DNA of 64,000 nt from Owenia fusiformis (GCA_903813345.2 CAIIXF020000010.1:23541740-23605739), one strand, 5' to 3'. Shown: positions 12,715 to 26,056, counted from the stretch's first letter. Notes: a model not told the origin generated them from the sequence alone. Program-made: numbers and translations.

Positions 12715-15470
12715 TATTATCATTTGATAGTTTTTGAGACTTCTTAGACTGAATCAGTAAAATAAAATCCAAAATGTTAAAGGTGGACTAACATATTTTT
12801 CAGAGTCATGTAGGGTTTCACTGCTGCATTAATTTCATGTTTTTTAAAAATGAATTTTTGGTGAATTAATATGACGTAATAATGTTTTTTAATTGTTGTT
12901 TTGTAGGTGTAGCGCTTCAGTTCAGTTTATATACAGTTGGAAAAGGATTCAGACAGGATCTGAAATGTCCTGTTTAGTAAATTAGAAATCAAAAGTGTAT
13001 TTATTGCATTTAATTGATGAAAAGAAATCTAATTGATCATATTCTTCAAAAAGTCATTTTTAACGTTTTCTAAGCTCTTGATAGTTATATACATCCTTTA
13101 ACTTTGTTAAGAGAAAACAGCATGGAGTTTGAGGTTGTTGATGACATACTGCAGGGTTATAAATCTACTGTATTAAGCTTTAAATATTACTCAATCACAA
13201 TTATCATAAGTGTGTAAGCAATACAATGACTGAGCTATGACTAAAAAGTCACCAAGGTAACACCATGGATTAACAAATAAACATTCATTAATTAGCCTAT
13301 AGTACAATTTCATATTTACAAGATTTACAGACACTCTATATAATATTAATTTAGATAAGCTTTATCCAATTATCAATTATTATTTTTACAAAATTTCTGA
13401 TTTCTCTCATTAATCTGGCCCAGATTTTAGTCTATTGATGTGAAAGAAAGGAAATGAAAGAGGTTGAGACTGGATCCACATTTGACTTTATTATTGAATT
13501 AGCATAAGGAGGTAATGTTAGATTACAATGGTCTTAGTTGCAAATATCATGGTTTGGGAATTGCTTATGATTAAATTGGAAGATTTCACCGAACCAGTTT
13601 AATATATTGTAAATGAAGTGATTCCTAGAGCACAAGTCCAAGAGTCAAATGAACAACTGCTTGTTAAACAAAGATATGCAATCAAGAAATATAAAACAAA
13701 ATGGAGGATAAATGTAATTAGTATTAAATAACATTCATAAGTAAGTATTATTTTTCATCATTATTTTTGCAATTTGAGTTGTTAAATCAATGCAACCTTT
13801 CTTATAACATGCGCATCTATGAGTGTCTTTTAATTGAGACTTTTTAGTTTTACTAACAACAAAATCAAATTAAAACAAGTTAAAAAGTTGTTAAAAATAT
13901 AGCAGAAATAATAACAAAGCATGAATAGTCTTTAGATAAAAAATGATTGAAATAGAGACTGATCAAAATTAGGAACTTTGTACCTTGCAGCACGTGTCGC
14001 TCTCAAACATTGAAAATAACATAAAGATAGAGCTTTGAAATTTGTTATAATTTTATTGCATTTTTCATGACTTAAAAAGTGACCATGAAAAAGTTTTAAG
14101 TATACCATTAATCCTGACATGTAGGTAAATACTCTGACTGAGTACATAATAATCTCTTGCTGGGAAACCCCATTTCAGTAAATAAAATAGCATGTGTTTC
14201 ATTTTAAATATTAAAAACATAAATCCTGTTTATCATAAGGTTAAAAATGCTGGACTTTTAATTTTTGTTGAAACAACTTAGTAAAGGTAAGACAACTTAT
14301 CTTTATTTGCATTTGCTAATAACACAAATATATAAACTTTTTCCCTTAATTTACTTTTATATGATTTCCTTTTAAAATGTTCCTGTTTCTAGGATATTTT
14401 AAGTAAATAGTAACTAATGGAGTTTTATATCATATTACCAATTAGAACACTATTCTCTTGTAGTTTCAATCATTAAAATGTTAAGTATGGCACATTACAT
14501 TTGATATAAAATGTGCATTTACTTCTCACAAATCTACCACTGTTGACCAAATGAACCAATATATCAGACATGTCACAGCTGTGCAGAGAGCTAGCTAAAC
14601 ACAGAGTTTTATTGAAAGAGTATGTGCTTTGGATTCCACAATGGGATTCTCTGATTTTGATTTTTTGTTAATCTTGTTCTATTCACAAGAGCTCACTTTT
14701 ATCTATACTCTTTATTAATGTTGAGCCAATTCTTTGATATTTTGTATTATCATGAAAAGAAGTCATATATAGCTACAAAAAGCCAATGAAAGCTACATGT
14801 GAGATCTTATAAGCATCAAAACTGCAAACTCATCTGTAATGGCCAAATGGTATTGCTGTTCAGGGTAGGGAATAGGGAAGTGTTAATGCTGCTACTGGCC
14901 CTGAGCAATTGTAACAAGAACAATCATTTCAAGATTAACACCCATCAGGTCTTTACACTACTTTTCATAAACTACATGTAACTGCACTAACCATAATAAA
15001 CTATGATCGTTTTATCTGAATCTAAGATGAACCAAGAAACTAATTAATTAATTAATGACATCTTCTGGCCTTAGATACTGGCAATCTTTTATCTACAGAC
15101 ACATAAACACCATTGATGAGACTTACAGAGTTTCTAGATGAAGCAAATCATTTCCACACGTTTCAAATAAATCTACAGTAACATAACACAGTTTCCCTGA
15201 CCAATTTAGTATCCAATATTTAATAATATCAGAGTCATGTGTTTTTAGTTAATTTCAAACAAGTTTTATATGTACTCAGTCAAACTGCACATTTTAAACA
15301 TTAGTAAAAACTGGTACAGTAAAACGTGATTATCTAATTGTGATTTAGTAAATAAAGTCAAGTAACAACCCATACGTGTAGAGTAAAACACAATTGAATA
15401 ACACAAGTTCATCCTAAATATACATTTTGGGAAAACACCTCTAGCTGGTTGTTCCACCCCCATGGACATC
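12715..15470. other. Intergenic, no gene seen
   Basis: AT-rich, with stop codons in every frame and no convincing exon or repeat array. Short open frames near 13,932-14,147 (minus), 14,799-14,981 (plus) and 15,266-15,469 (minus) have no family features. Confidence 0.55.
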
Positions 15471-16535
15471 TATACCTTGCACCTTGGGGCTGGATATTCT
15501 TCCCCAATAAACATATGCCTTGCACCCAGGGGCTGGCTATTCAACCCAAATGAACATACACTTTGCACGCAGGGGCTGGCTATTCAACCCCAATGAACAT
15601 ACACCTTGCACCCAGGGGATGGCTATTCAACCCCAATGAACATGCACCTTGCACCCAGGGGATGGCTATTCAACCCCAATGAGCATACACCTTGCACCCA
15701 GGGGCTGGCTAATCAACCCCAATAAACATACACTTTGCACGCAGGGGCTGGCTATTCAACCCCAATGAACATACACCTTGCACCCAGGGGATGGCTATTC
15801 AACCCCAATGAACATGCACCTTGCACCCAGGGGATGGCTATTCAACCCCAATGAGCATACACTTTGCACCTAGGGGCTGGCTATTCAACCCCAATGAACA
15901 TACACCTTGCACCTAGGGGCTGGCTTTTCAACCCCAATGAACATACACCTTGCACCTAGGGGCTGGCTATTCAACCCCAATGAACATACACCTTGCACCT
16001 AGGGGCTGGCTATTCAAACCCCAATGAACATACACCTTGCACCCGGGGGCTGGCTATTCAACCCCAATGAACATACACCTTGCACCTAGGGGCTGGCTAT
16101 TCAACCCCAATGAACATACACCTTGCACCTAGGGGCTGGCTATTCAACCCCAATGAACATACACCTTGCACCTAGGGGCTGGCTATTCAACCCCAATGAA
16201 CATACACCTTGCACCTGGGGGCTGGCTATTCAACCCCAATGAACATACACCTTGCACCTAGGGGCTGGCTAATCAACCCCAATAAACATACACCTTGCAC
16301 CTAGGGGATGGCTATTCAAACCCCAATGAACATACACCTTGCACCTGGGGGCTGGCTATTCAACCCCAATGAACATGCACCTTGCACCTGGGGGCTGGCT
16401 ATTCAAACCCCAATGAACATACACCTTGCACCCAGGGGATGGCTAATCAACCCCAATAAACATACACTTTGCACCTAGGGGCTGGCTATTCAAACCCCAA
16501 TGAACATACACCTTGCACCTGGGGGCTGGCAAGAT
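15470..16535 (+). repeat. 43-bp minisatellite, about 24 copies
   Basis: The unit is CACCTTGCACCCAGGGGCTG followed by GCTATTCAACCCCAATGAACATA. Variants include CCCAGGGGATGG, CCTAGGGGC, CCTGGGGGC and an extra A in AAACCCC. Blocks of like variants recur, for example around 15,600 and 15,770, which suggests segmental amplification within the array. Confidence 0.97.
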
Positions 16536-16539
16536 GATC

Positions 16540-19500
16540 TCTGTATATCTAAGGCCAGATAACAACCAGTTGGAAGAAATAGCTGAAAGGAACATCAATT
16601 TATAGAGACTTTGATATGTTCAAGGTGTAAACAAGCGGCTTTAAGATAACTCATAGATTAGGTTTATTCCTCCGGATAAACTCTGTTTACAGGATGAGGT
16701 AAATAATCATTCTTTGACGCTTCTCCTTTTGCATTTTGGGGAATTTTCTGTGGGAACAGTTAAATGGAGATCATCAAGGTCAATAAATACACAATTACAT
16801 GTAAATCATCTTTTACTTCATCCTGCGTGTATGTTGCAAAATATAATCAAATCATTTTTTGTACTTCATTGATGAGTTGTGCTTATAGAAGTTTCTATAA
16901 ATTGTTTAATATATTACACCTTTTAATTAATTTATTCCTTTTATATGAAACATATTTTTGTATCAGTCTTACACATCTCCAAAGGTAAACCCAATCATTA
17001 CAGTAATGTCTATGTATTTTTTCCATTTACCCCATAGGGGTTTTAATCAGTATTTTGGGTCATATTGAGAAATGACAAATAGTCTATACCACATGCCATA
17101 TCAATACTCAATATATAAAGAAGAGGAACGTTTTTTTATGTAAACTAAATGGATTAATGATTTACAAATATTTTCTGAAATTGAAAATATTAACCAGTCT
17201 GTACTGATACATACAGCCCCAAATATGGATTAAAACACCCTCAAGGGAGCATACTTTGGGGGGGGGGGGGCAGCCACTATTATTGGCTGTAGTCTTGGTG
17301 AACATGGGCATAAAATAATTCATGGAAGGAAGGTAAATTGCTTGAGACAACTTCTTGTGAATACTCTGTGAAAATTTATGTTCAATGAAACAAGCTGTTA
17401 ATAAAGTGTATGACCACTGTGAAACCCTAATCACTTATGCTGAAAAGTTGTCTATACATGAGATTATTCTTTTTATTCATCAAATTCTCTAATTATTGAC
17501 TCAGTTAAAATTATTTTTAAATATTTGTTGCTGCTATGCATTGGACTGTGTTCTTTATGGAAATCCTTATGAAGTAACTTAAATAAATGTGCTGAATTTA
17601 GTTACAATCAACATTTCAACTTGAGGCAGATTCTGCCCCAGTAGAGATTAAGCTAATCCATTTAGGCTATAAATCAAAATAGATTATTTATCTTAAAATA
17701 ACATTCAAAGAGTTTATGACAATTAATGAGGCTAGTTGCCAACATAGACTAACAGTTTCCTCGAAAAGTAAGTGGTGCAGAAATGGGGAGGGGGGTAAAA
17801 TAGATACACTGTCTGGTTCCTTCAATCTACAACTTCTCTTTCCCCCAAATTGTTAGTTATATAAATTTACTTCTTCTTTAACATTTTCAGTTCAACAATC
17901 AACAATGTAAACATCTGCTGTCTTATGCTCATCTTTAAAACATGATAAGGTTTTAACCATCTTACCCAAAACATAGGTGAAAATTCGAACCTCATGAAGG
18001 TGAAATCTGAAACAGACTTTATCAAAACTTGAACTCTTGGAAAGTTGTACCAGTAGGAGATCAGAAAATATTTTGTTTTGAGTTTAAATCGAGAAGGATT
18101 TATTTTATTCAGGGCTATTCAGTGTTGAAGAATTTCATGTTCAAGTTTAAGACACTAAGAAAATAGAAATTAACTGAGCAAAGATCAATTGCAAGATATT
18201 GTGTGCAAGTATAGGCAAATATTTGTGTTGTAAAATAAATGAATGTTCTCTTTGCATAGATACACTGATCCTTGGTATAACTGTAAATCCAGTTTAAAAC
18301 ATAAAATTTTACAAATCCCCTGTTTTATCATAAAATGCTATTAATGAAAACAATTCCTTTAATTGAAAAATCACTATGGGAATGCAATGTTATTTCTGAA
18401 TATCTGCTAGGCACAGTGCAGAGTTCAGATAAAAAATCAATAATGACTACTTTGCCAATAAAACCCCCATGTTTACAGTATGATATGCTAAAGCTAATTC
18501 CTCCAAAGCCTCCAGCGCCAGAGCAACACAGTCCAATACTAAACAGGTTCTGATTGATTTTCCCGCTGACAGTTCAATATTCCCATGATTTATTTTCTGT
18601 AGATTCCCCGGCAGGCACTCTTCTGAGTATTGGATTTTCTGAAGTTCTATACACACAGGGAAATTATAAATTCTCAAAGACAGGATGGCAGCTAAGTCAT
18701 AGTATATATAATACAGAGGTAAGCTGATTTTTATGGTGTAGTAGATTTTATTTTTTTTATTATTGATTGATTTCATGTTTGCCTCTGGGTGATTTACATC
18801 AAGAGACACAGCAGTATGCTTAACTGATTTTTTATATTTAGATGAAAAAATACATCAAACCCTCGATAAGATCTCTAGACATGCACAAAGGATTATGCAT
18901 AAATGCAAGCAAATATACATAATCAACATGATGATCTTGAGACAAATCCTAAAGCAAATATCCTCAACATTGCAATATATTGGTTAGAATTTCACTGCAT
19001 GTGGGGAAGGAGTAATAACATAGGGTAAGTGTGGTGAGGATGAGCAAATTGCAAATTACATTATCATATTGTTGTAATATTGGAGACAGGAGAGCAATAC
19101 GGCTGCTGCAGAGCTGTAGATTCATGTTATATTATTGATGGCATTAGTTAGCCAGCGTCATGTGTGTGAATGCAGATATAGCAAAGGTATGCTTCAATCT
19201 ATATTAGATCTATTGATTATGATGGGGATTAATATTATATGTTATAGCAACCTTTAGCTGCAGATGATTATTGAAGGTTGGCTTATATGGGTAAGTGAGG
19301 GTACATTCTAAAATATTCATGTGTTATTTTTGATATGATTATTACAATAGGAAGATTAACATAACAGTAATTAAACACAGTTGAGATATCTAATTGTGAT
19401 GTAATCAGCAGATGATTTGAAGCTTGTTGCATATGGTAGAAAATGATTTGTGAGCATTCATTTGACAATTGGGTGTATGTATTGATGGAATAGTCTATGG

Positions 19501-19590
19501 ATCTTACAGGTATAAGTTACAATTTATTCTAAAAATTGCTTTTGAATGAAAGAATTCAATAAATCTAATAGGATTATATGTTAATACATG
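16540..19590. other. Intergenic, no supported gene
   Basis: AT-rich unique sequence. On the minus strand about 18,325-18,570 is open for some 80 codons and encodes a glycine-rich hydrophobic stretch (GAGGFGGISFSIS). I could not join it to other exons and do not recognise it. A G10 tract lies at about 17,261-17,270. Confidence 0.5.
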
Positions 19591-19596
19591 TTCGTT

Positions 19597-19757
19597 CTAC
19601 TGTATTTCTACTTAATTTGGTGCTACTTATTTTGGTGGATTTGCTGAATATGAAATATTGAATTTGGCGGCTACTTAATTTAGCGGAGTTTAACAATTTG
19701 GTGGATCTGCCAAATTAAAACGCCAACCAGATTAAGTTAAAGTGCAGTAAACTGTAT
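19597..19757. mobile_element. Short MITE-like inverted repeat
   Basis: TACTGTATTTCTACTTAATT at the left and a degenerate complement ending GCAGTAAACTGTA at the right enclose several TTTGGCGG/TTTGGTGG words. It shares these words with the candidate element at 958-1,605. Confidence 0.45.
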
Positions 19758-20569
19758 TAGTAATATCTCACACCTAGTTTAGGATCATTTTCAAATATAA
19801 ATATTATATACAGTAGTATCACATCAGAGAATTCTATATCTCAAATACCATTTCAATAAGTACTCGTATGTACATTTTATATATTATCTATATGTATGAA
19901 AGGACTGGAAAATTGGGAAATATTTAAAATTTAATCATTCTAATAGCTATAGAATGAATGTTTAAGGTAAGTAACAACTTAAATTAAATTTAGGATCAGT
20001 AATTAACATAAATCATAATAAAAAGTGGCGTATATCAAATTTATTTCCTGGTGCTCAGGAAGTATACAATCTACACAGTTGACCTTTGAGTCAATATTTG
20101 TTCAACAAACACTGATTCCTATCATCTAAATCAAGAAACCTCTCCTTTCTAATATAAATTTAACAGCACTAACAATAAATTTATATAGAAAGCACCTTGC
20201 AGTGCATGCACTCAGTAAATGTGGGTTTGAGGGGCCGTCAAAGTTCCTCCAAATTTTGAGTGGGAAAAACCTCCCATCATACCAAGGCCTTATCTTCATG
20301 AACAGATGAATTTCAAAACATGCTTCGAATATAGGAATGTAAATTCCCATTGACATAATGTTAAAACAGTTCAGTTCCTCTTTAAATGATTGTAATGTTA
20401 ATGTTAAATCACAATAAGCGTATCAACAAGACCATCTTGTTCATGCCAATAGAGTTTTACATTAATCCAATTAGAAATATTCTATAAATGAAGAAATTAA
20501 GTAATGTTATCTCCATAATTATTGTATTGAATAGTATTCTAGCCCAACCAAAACCACTAATGCCATATA

Positions 20570-20719
20570 CAGTAAAACCTGTGTACAGTGAACACTTATA
20601 GAGCCACACAAATGTGTTCACTATAGGTAGGTGTTTACTACAGAACTACAGAGACAATTTTATACAAACTCAGAGGCATATGTACTGAAAAGAGGTGTTC
20701 ACTAAGACAGGTTTTACTG
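20570..20719. mobile_element. 150-bp MITE with CAGTAAAACCTGT ends, TA target (pogo/Tigger-like ends)
   Basis: CAGTAAAACCTGTGTACAGTGAACAC at the left is matched in inverted order by GTGTTCACTAAGACAGGTTTTACTG at the right, with TA on each flank. TA targets and CAGT-AAACCT-type ends are typical of pogo/Tigger derivatives. Related copies lie near 53,876-54,035 and 62,667-62,757. Confidence 0.85.
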
Positions 20720-21289
20720 TATTCAGATACCTACAAGGGTTGTTTCAAAAGTTCTGCATTGTTTACTCTAACCACCCAATATATAGTAGTTTCATTTTGT
20801 GTAAAGATAAACCATGATATCATATATTAGCATAGGCATCTGGTTACCATAGCAACGCAATAACAGGGTATGTGGAGTTGAAATAAATTAAACTTTATTA
20901 CCAATTTCAGCAAGCAACTAAAGAACTATTTCAGATCATTTCGATTCGTGGAGTATTACACCATAATATCTCATACAGTAGCAAATTATAGTTTATAAGT
21001 TCATTTGCCTTCAAATTGATTGACAATTTATCTACAAGTAATCCTACGATCTTGCCGGGTAAGATCCTTTACAGTTTTGATCAAGTCACTGCACCACTTT
21101 ATTTAGATTGGTGCAATAAGTATAAGTTATTGTTTGAAAGTGATTTGATTATTTCTTATGATGAGTATGACTTGGATGGCTGTGGCACTAATAATAAGTA
21201 TAAGTGAGGTAAATTATGAGGCAACTACAAACATTGAAAAATTGTATCTTACTCACTTTTATTATTGAGTTGAAGTGGGGGGGGGGTTG

Positions 21290-22665
21290 TCGAAGCAAAT
21301 ACGGAGCATGTGGTGCAATTTAATTTAGTGGTTTAAAATGAAAGGTCTATGTGCAGTATGGCAAGTGGTTTTAGACAGTCATACCTTTAACCATGAATAC
21401 TTTCTGGGCATAAATACAGTGGTTTTTATTAAAACAATATGTTTTCTTTCAAATGAAGTACTCATGTTGATAAAAATATCAATCTAAAAATTATGAATAG
21501 GGACCCCATGTCGATATTTTTTCAAAATGTTGAACCTACAGGGTGAGCCAAAAAAGGTAACCCTAACAAATCTTAATTACTCAGTCATCCTACATGGGTT
21601 TAGTGTCATATTTGGCACAATTAAGCCTTGTCCAATATATTGTCATTCTACCAAGTTTCAGTGGTTTATCTCTAGTGGTCACGATGTTATGGTCATTTTA
21701 CAAAACATGCCATAAAAATTGGGCGTCATGTCTGGAGGCCAACTTGAACGTATCGGACGTAGTTGTTCACAATACAAAAATAAACGTCTTGTGTTATGGC
21801 TCTCATCTTCCTTCTTATCTCTTGTTTCAATGTTTAAAGGGTTGTTACTGTAGAAAATAGGCCTACAGATAAAAATCTGGTGGGATCTATGTCTAGTCAG
21901 TGAGGCACATTTCAGCATTTTGAGTATGTTTTATAAATGGCCATAAAGTTGTGGCTATTAGGGATAGATCAATGACACTTAGTAGAATGGAATAACATTG
22001 AACAAGGTTTAATTGTGCCAAATATGATTTAAACCCATGCTGAATGACTGAGTTATTAACATACATTTGGTTGGGTTACCTTTTTGGCTCACCCTGTATT
22101 TACTCAAAAGAGGATCTTCTTTTTCTGGTTTTTATTGCATGAAAAAAGATTATTCAACAAGGGGTCTAAAACTTCTTCAAGAGTAGAATAGTATTGAAAG
22201 TCTAGTTTTGAAGATATCTATATTCGATGACCAAAATTATGCTGAAAACAATGAATAGCACAAGTATTCCCTATGGGAAAATAACATGTGATATGTGGTT
22301 TTCAACTTTAAAGGATTTCAATACGCATCTCCTTTTCAGAAATTGTTAATATAGTGTAGAACAAAACTTTCGATATGTTTAAATTGAGAAAATCAAGATC
22401 CTCTTTTTAGAAAATGAGCCTTACATTTTTTTAAAAATGACAAGGTGGGGTCCTAATCCATGATTTTTCAGAGAGTTAGATTGGTATTTTATACTTTCAT
22501 GGGGACTTCACTTGAAAGAAAACATATTGTTTTGATAAAAAACACTGCAATGATGACCAGAACGTACCAACGGTGAAAGATATGACCATCTAAAATCACA
22601 TACCCCTTTGCAAAAAGCTAAACCCAACTTGAAACATTCTGGCTACAGGCATGCAGTATTCCGTA
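21290..22665. mobile_element. Outer inverted-repeat element split by a nested MITE
   Basis: AAACAATATGTTTTCTTTCA at about 21,433 recurs in inverted form at about 22,520. Flanking blocks (caat, AATCTAA, GGACCCCA and an outer AAATACGGA) also match in inverted order. The arms are diverged, so the outer limits are approximate. The element at 21,539-22,096 sits inside and must be younger. Confidence 0.65.
21539..22096. mobile_element. 558-bp MITE, TA target, nested
   Basis: CAGGGTGAGCCAAAAAAGGT at the left and ACCTTTTTGGCTCACCCTG at the right are near-perfect inverted ends with TA on both sides. Inversion continues inward past 100 nt (CATGGGTTTA, CATATTTGGCACAATTAA). No coding capacity is seen; Tc1/mariner-like non-autonomous element. 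Confidence 0.9.
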
Positions 22666-23160
22666 TTTGTAGTTTTAATGAATAAAACATGATAAGGAGG
22701 TTACTCTAAAGAAAAAAATCAATTGAATCTTATTCTATATGGACTCAACATTAATCAACATGAAAATCAAAGAAATTCCCAATGAGGATAGTATGATCTG
22801 ATAATATATCATTCTAATACCCCTATGCGTTTGTTATCTATTGCAATTTCTCAAGTATCAATCTTGTATAAATATCCAAATAAATCATATTTGGGATAAG
22901 AAATATCAGGAATAGAGAGCTAAACCAAAAAACTCTAAAATCAATTTGATGAAAAGGATGGTTTATCAATACTGCCTGCATGCTTCACCCCCCCCCACAT
23001 TTGTGTTAAGTAGATTGAGATTTGACTTGGTTCCATTACATTGATTAGAAATTCCAATATTCTCATATTCATCATTTCTAAAAATTACATTTTCAAAAGA
23101 AAATGTTTTACACAAAAAAATGTTAAGAGATTGATTTTCACTTTTATTCATAAATGACTT

Positions 23161-23521
23161 AGGGGAGGCATCAAAAGCTCAATGTTGGATCAGAAACCTA
23201 AGAAATCTAGTTCTGAGTTTGACCCCCTCCCCCCAAAACTAAATACCATGAAAGTTGATTGCAGACTTCCCGTTTGAGAATTGATCTATTTTTGTTAATT
23301 CCTAGCATAATTTGCGGCTTTTAACAACTATTGATAGAATAGTATTCATTGGAATGATCTTGATGAAGAAAGCATCAGGTAAATTATTTTTAAACCATCT
23401 AAGGCATTTTAAGTCAAAATAGCAAAAAATTGAAATAATGAAATTTGTCGAATAGCAAACTGAAATGGCTTTGAACCCCCCCTCCCCCTAACTAGATTTA
23501 TTTAGTTTTTGATGCCTCCCC
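23161..23521. mobile_element. Small inverted-repeat element, AGGGGAGGCATCAAAA ends
   Basis: AGGGGAGGCATCAAAAGCT near 23,161 and TTTTTGATGCCTCCCCT ending near 23,521 are inverted. C-rich runs (CCCCCTCCCCCC) occur inside both arms. I see no convincing target duplication. Confidence 0.7.
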
Positions 23522-23602
23522 TTATGTGGCTATAGATCTTATCTGGCTACATAATTTATATTGATCCTTTCCCTTGTCAGTCTTTATGAACTAAACTATT
23601 AT

Positions 23603-26056
23603 CACTGGGGAGTATCGTGATGCAACAACACCGTGTTGTTGCATCAAGATGGCCAGACTTCCGGTGATAGATTTTCGTACGATATGTTGTTTCCCCAATT
23701 TAAACCCATTTCTAGGACGAGCTTTTCAATAACCATACACGTGAAGTTAGCGCACGGTCTATATTTAAAGAAACTCTCATTAGTATACATGTAGCATCAT
23801 CAAGAAGCAAGAAGTTCACGGTTTTAGTTCCCCACTATTGATGCAACAACACCAAACCGAAGATGCAACAACACTCCTCTAGATTTGAGCAATGATGCAA
23901 CAACACCAATTAATAGTATTATTTCAGAAGACCATAAATCTCGGGAGGAACAGATTTTTAGATGCTACTATTGCAACACCGGGCCAGTACCAATTTGCGT
24001 TCTTCCCAGGCATTCAAAATACACGTCCTGTGGGCAAAGATTCTTTATATGTATTTTCAAAAATTTATACTTATAAATATCATAATGTACTGGAAGTTGT
24101 TTTATAACATAGTTCAATCACCTTTAACATTGCAAGCTATAGTAACCCAATCTATTTTCATAAACCCCTGTTCCATAGCTTGATGACCCTGATACAAATT
24201 AGTATCATTCAAAATGGTGGACAAACATCTTTCGTTCTCGGTAAACACACGCGTGAAACACGACGAACTTTTGGAAATTTTGCACGGCGCACATGTAGAA
24301 GTATTGTTCTCTTTGGATTCGTTCTCCCCGATTGAGTAAAAAGGTAGGTAATAGGATTTAGGTCCCGAAAAGGTAAATTGATAGGGGTACAGTAATCCCA
24401 GATTCCCCCTGGGCCCTCGGGAAATATCATAATGTCTCCCGGAATAAAACCAATATTGAATCCCTCTCAGTAAATAACCTCTATATAATAGCATTGTATA
24501 ACTGCAATATCATTAAACCAACACTCATCGGAAGTTATGGCGTTTTGAAAACTCAAAATCGCTAAAGGTGCCCCATTTAAAGTCAATGGGAATTTTTTTT
24601 GAAGTGTAAAATACGACATATATACGACCGAGTACAGCTTAATTTAATGAAAGCCTTTAAATGAAGGGTACCTCAAAAGCAATCTAGCTTCAAAATTTGA
24701 ACACAAAAATGTCTAGGTCAAAATCTAGGTCAAATTCAAAGTTTTCCTTATTTTTGTGATTCTGACACTACACTTCAATTATATTCTTCGATATTGTGTA
24801 TACTTGTAGCCAAGAATGTACTAATAGTGTTAGCCTTTTGCCGTCAGAAAGTATTTTAACCCACTTTTGAGGGTGTCCAAAAAGTAGATCAAAATAAAAA
24901 AATTCTCCAAATTTAACGCTTGAGTTATGAATAAAGAATATAATTTTCTCAGGAATCAGAATCTGCAAACCAAATTTCGATCCGACTTCCGGTTCGGAAG
25001 TTATGGCGTTTTGAAATTTCGATAAAAATCGATCTGATGGTATCCTGATAGAAAGTCAAGAGTAGCGAAGAAAATGTTGAAAAATCCATCCATCCTTCCT
25101 ATCCTATCATACTATTCTATCCTATCGTTCCTTCTTATTCTATCCTATCCTTCCTATCCCATCCCTTTTATCCCTATCCGTTCCTTCCTATCTATCCTTC
25201 ATATCCTTTCCTTCCTATCTATCTATCCTTCCCATCCTTTCCTTCCTATCCCTCCTATCTTATCCTTCCTTGCTGTGCTATCCTATCTTTCTTCTCTATT
25301 CTCTCCTATCGTTACATCATATTCTGTCCTATCCCTCCTTTCTATTTCATCCATCCAGCCATCTTTTTCTGGATGACTCGGCTTAAAAAAGTCTAGATCT
25401 GGAGTCTGAAATTGAACTTGTTCAATTTCCAAAGTCTAGTTATATTAGTACTTTGTAAAGAATTTCCATACTATACGGTAAATCAAGGGGATTTAATTTA
25501 GAAAATGAATAATCTTTATTTTTCAGATACAATATCAATGAGGTTGGCTCCCGGGGATTCAATACTTAGCCTATGTATTTAGTTTACCTTGTATATCCTT
25601 TTAACTTTGATAAAGACAAATACCATTAAGGAACCAAACAAAATACGTTTCATTCATGAACCACGCACTCACGCGTTTTATTCATTTCCCGACCAACACC
25701 TATAAACAGAACATAAAACAGTTTCTCTAGATATTCAATGATACATTATATTGGCGTTTTTGCATCAGCACATTGGTGTTGTTGCATCATCGATAATAAA
25801 CAGAATGGTGTTGTTGCATCAATAGTGAGGAATTAAAACCGCGAATTTCTCGCTTCTTGATGATGGTACATGCATACTAATGAGAGTTTTTTTAAATATA
25901 GATCATGAGCTAACTGCATGTGTATGATTATTGAGCAACTCGTCCTAGAAATGGGTTTAAATTGGGAAACAAAATATCGTACGAAAATCTATCACCGGAA
26001 GTCTGGCCATCTTGATGCAACAACACGGTGTTGTTGCATCACGATACCCCCCAGTG
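23603..26056. mobile_element. 2,454-bp DNA transposon with about 300-bp inverted repeats and GATGCAACAACACC subterminal motifs
   Basis: The ends are CACTGGGGAGTATCGTGATG and its near-perfect complement, flanked by a direct ATTAT. Each arm begins with a hairpin made of GATGCAACAACAC and its complement separated by one base. The motif then recurs three times on the left (23,838, 23,861, 23,893) and at least twice more on the right. The arms match for about 250-300 nt. The interior has no convincing transposase; the longest ORF, 24,114-24,494 on the minus strand, has no motif I know. CACTG ends plus subterminal repeats recall CACTA/EnSpm-type elements, but the 5-bp flank would be unusual for them, so I leave the superfamily open. 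Confidence 0.88.
25074..25370 (+). repeat. Pyrimidine-rich (TATCC/TTCC)n microsatellite
   Basis: Imperfect CCTATC/CTTCC repeats make the plus strand almost purely pyrimidine for about 300 nt inside the 2.45 kb transposon. The 100-codon Ile/Leu/Ser/Pro-rich ORF across it is a composition effect. Confidence 0.9.

Noticed and set aside
15470-16535. Possible CRISPR array because of regular 43-bp repeats
   Set aside because: The repeats are contiguous without unique spacers and the DNA is from an animal.
20742-20772. Mariner-like end GGTTGTTTCAAAAGTTCTGC
   Set aside because: No inverted partner was found downstream, so it cannot be called an element.
24566-25020. Repeated GAAGTTATGGCGTTTTGAAA as a regulatory site
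   Set aside because: Two copies only, both within the transposon; most likely internal repeats of that element.
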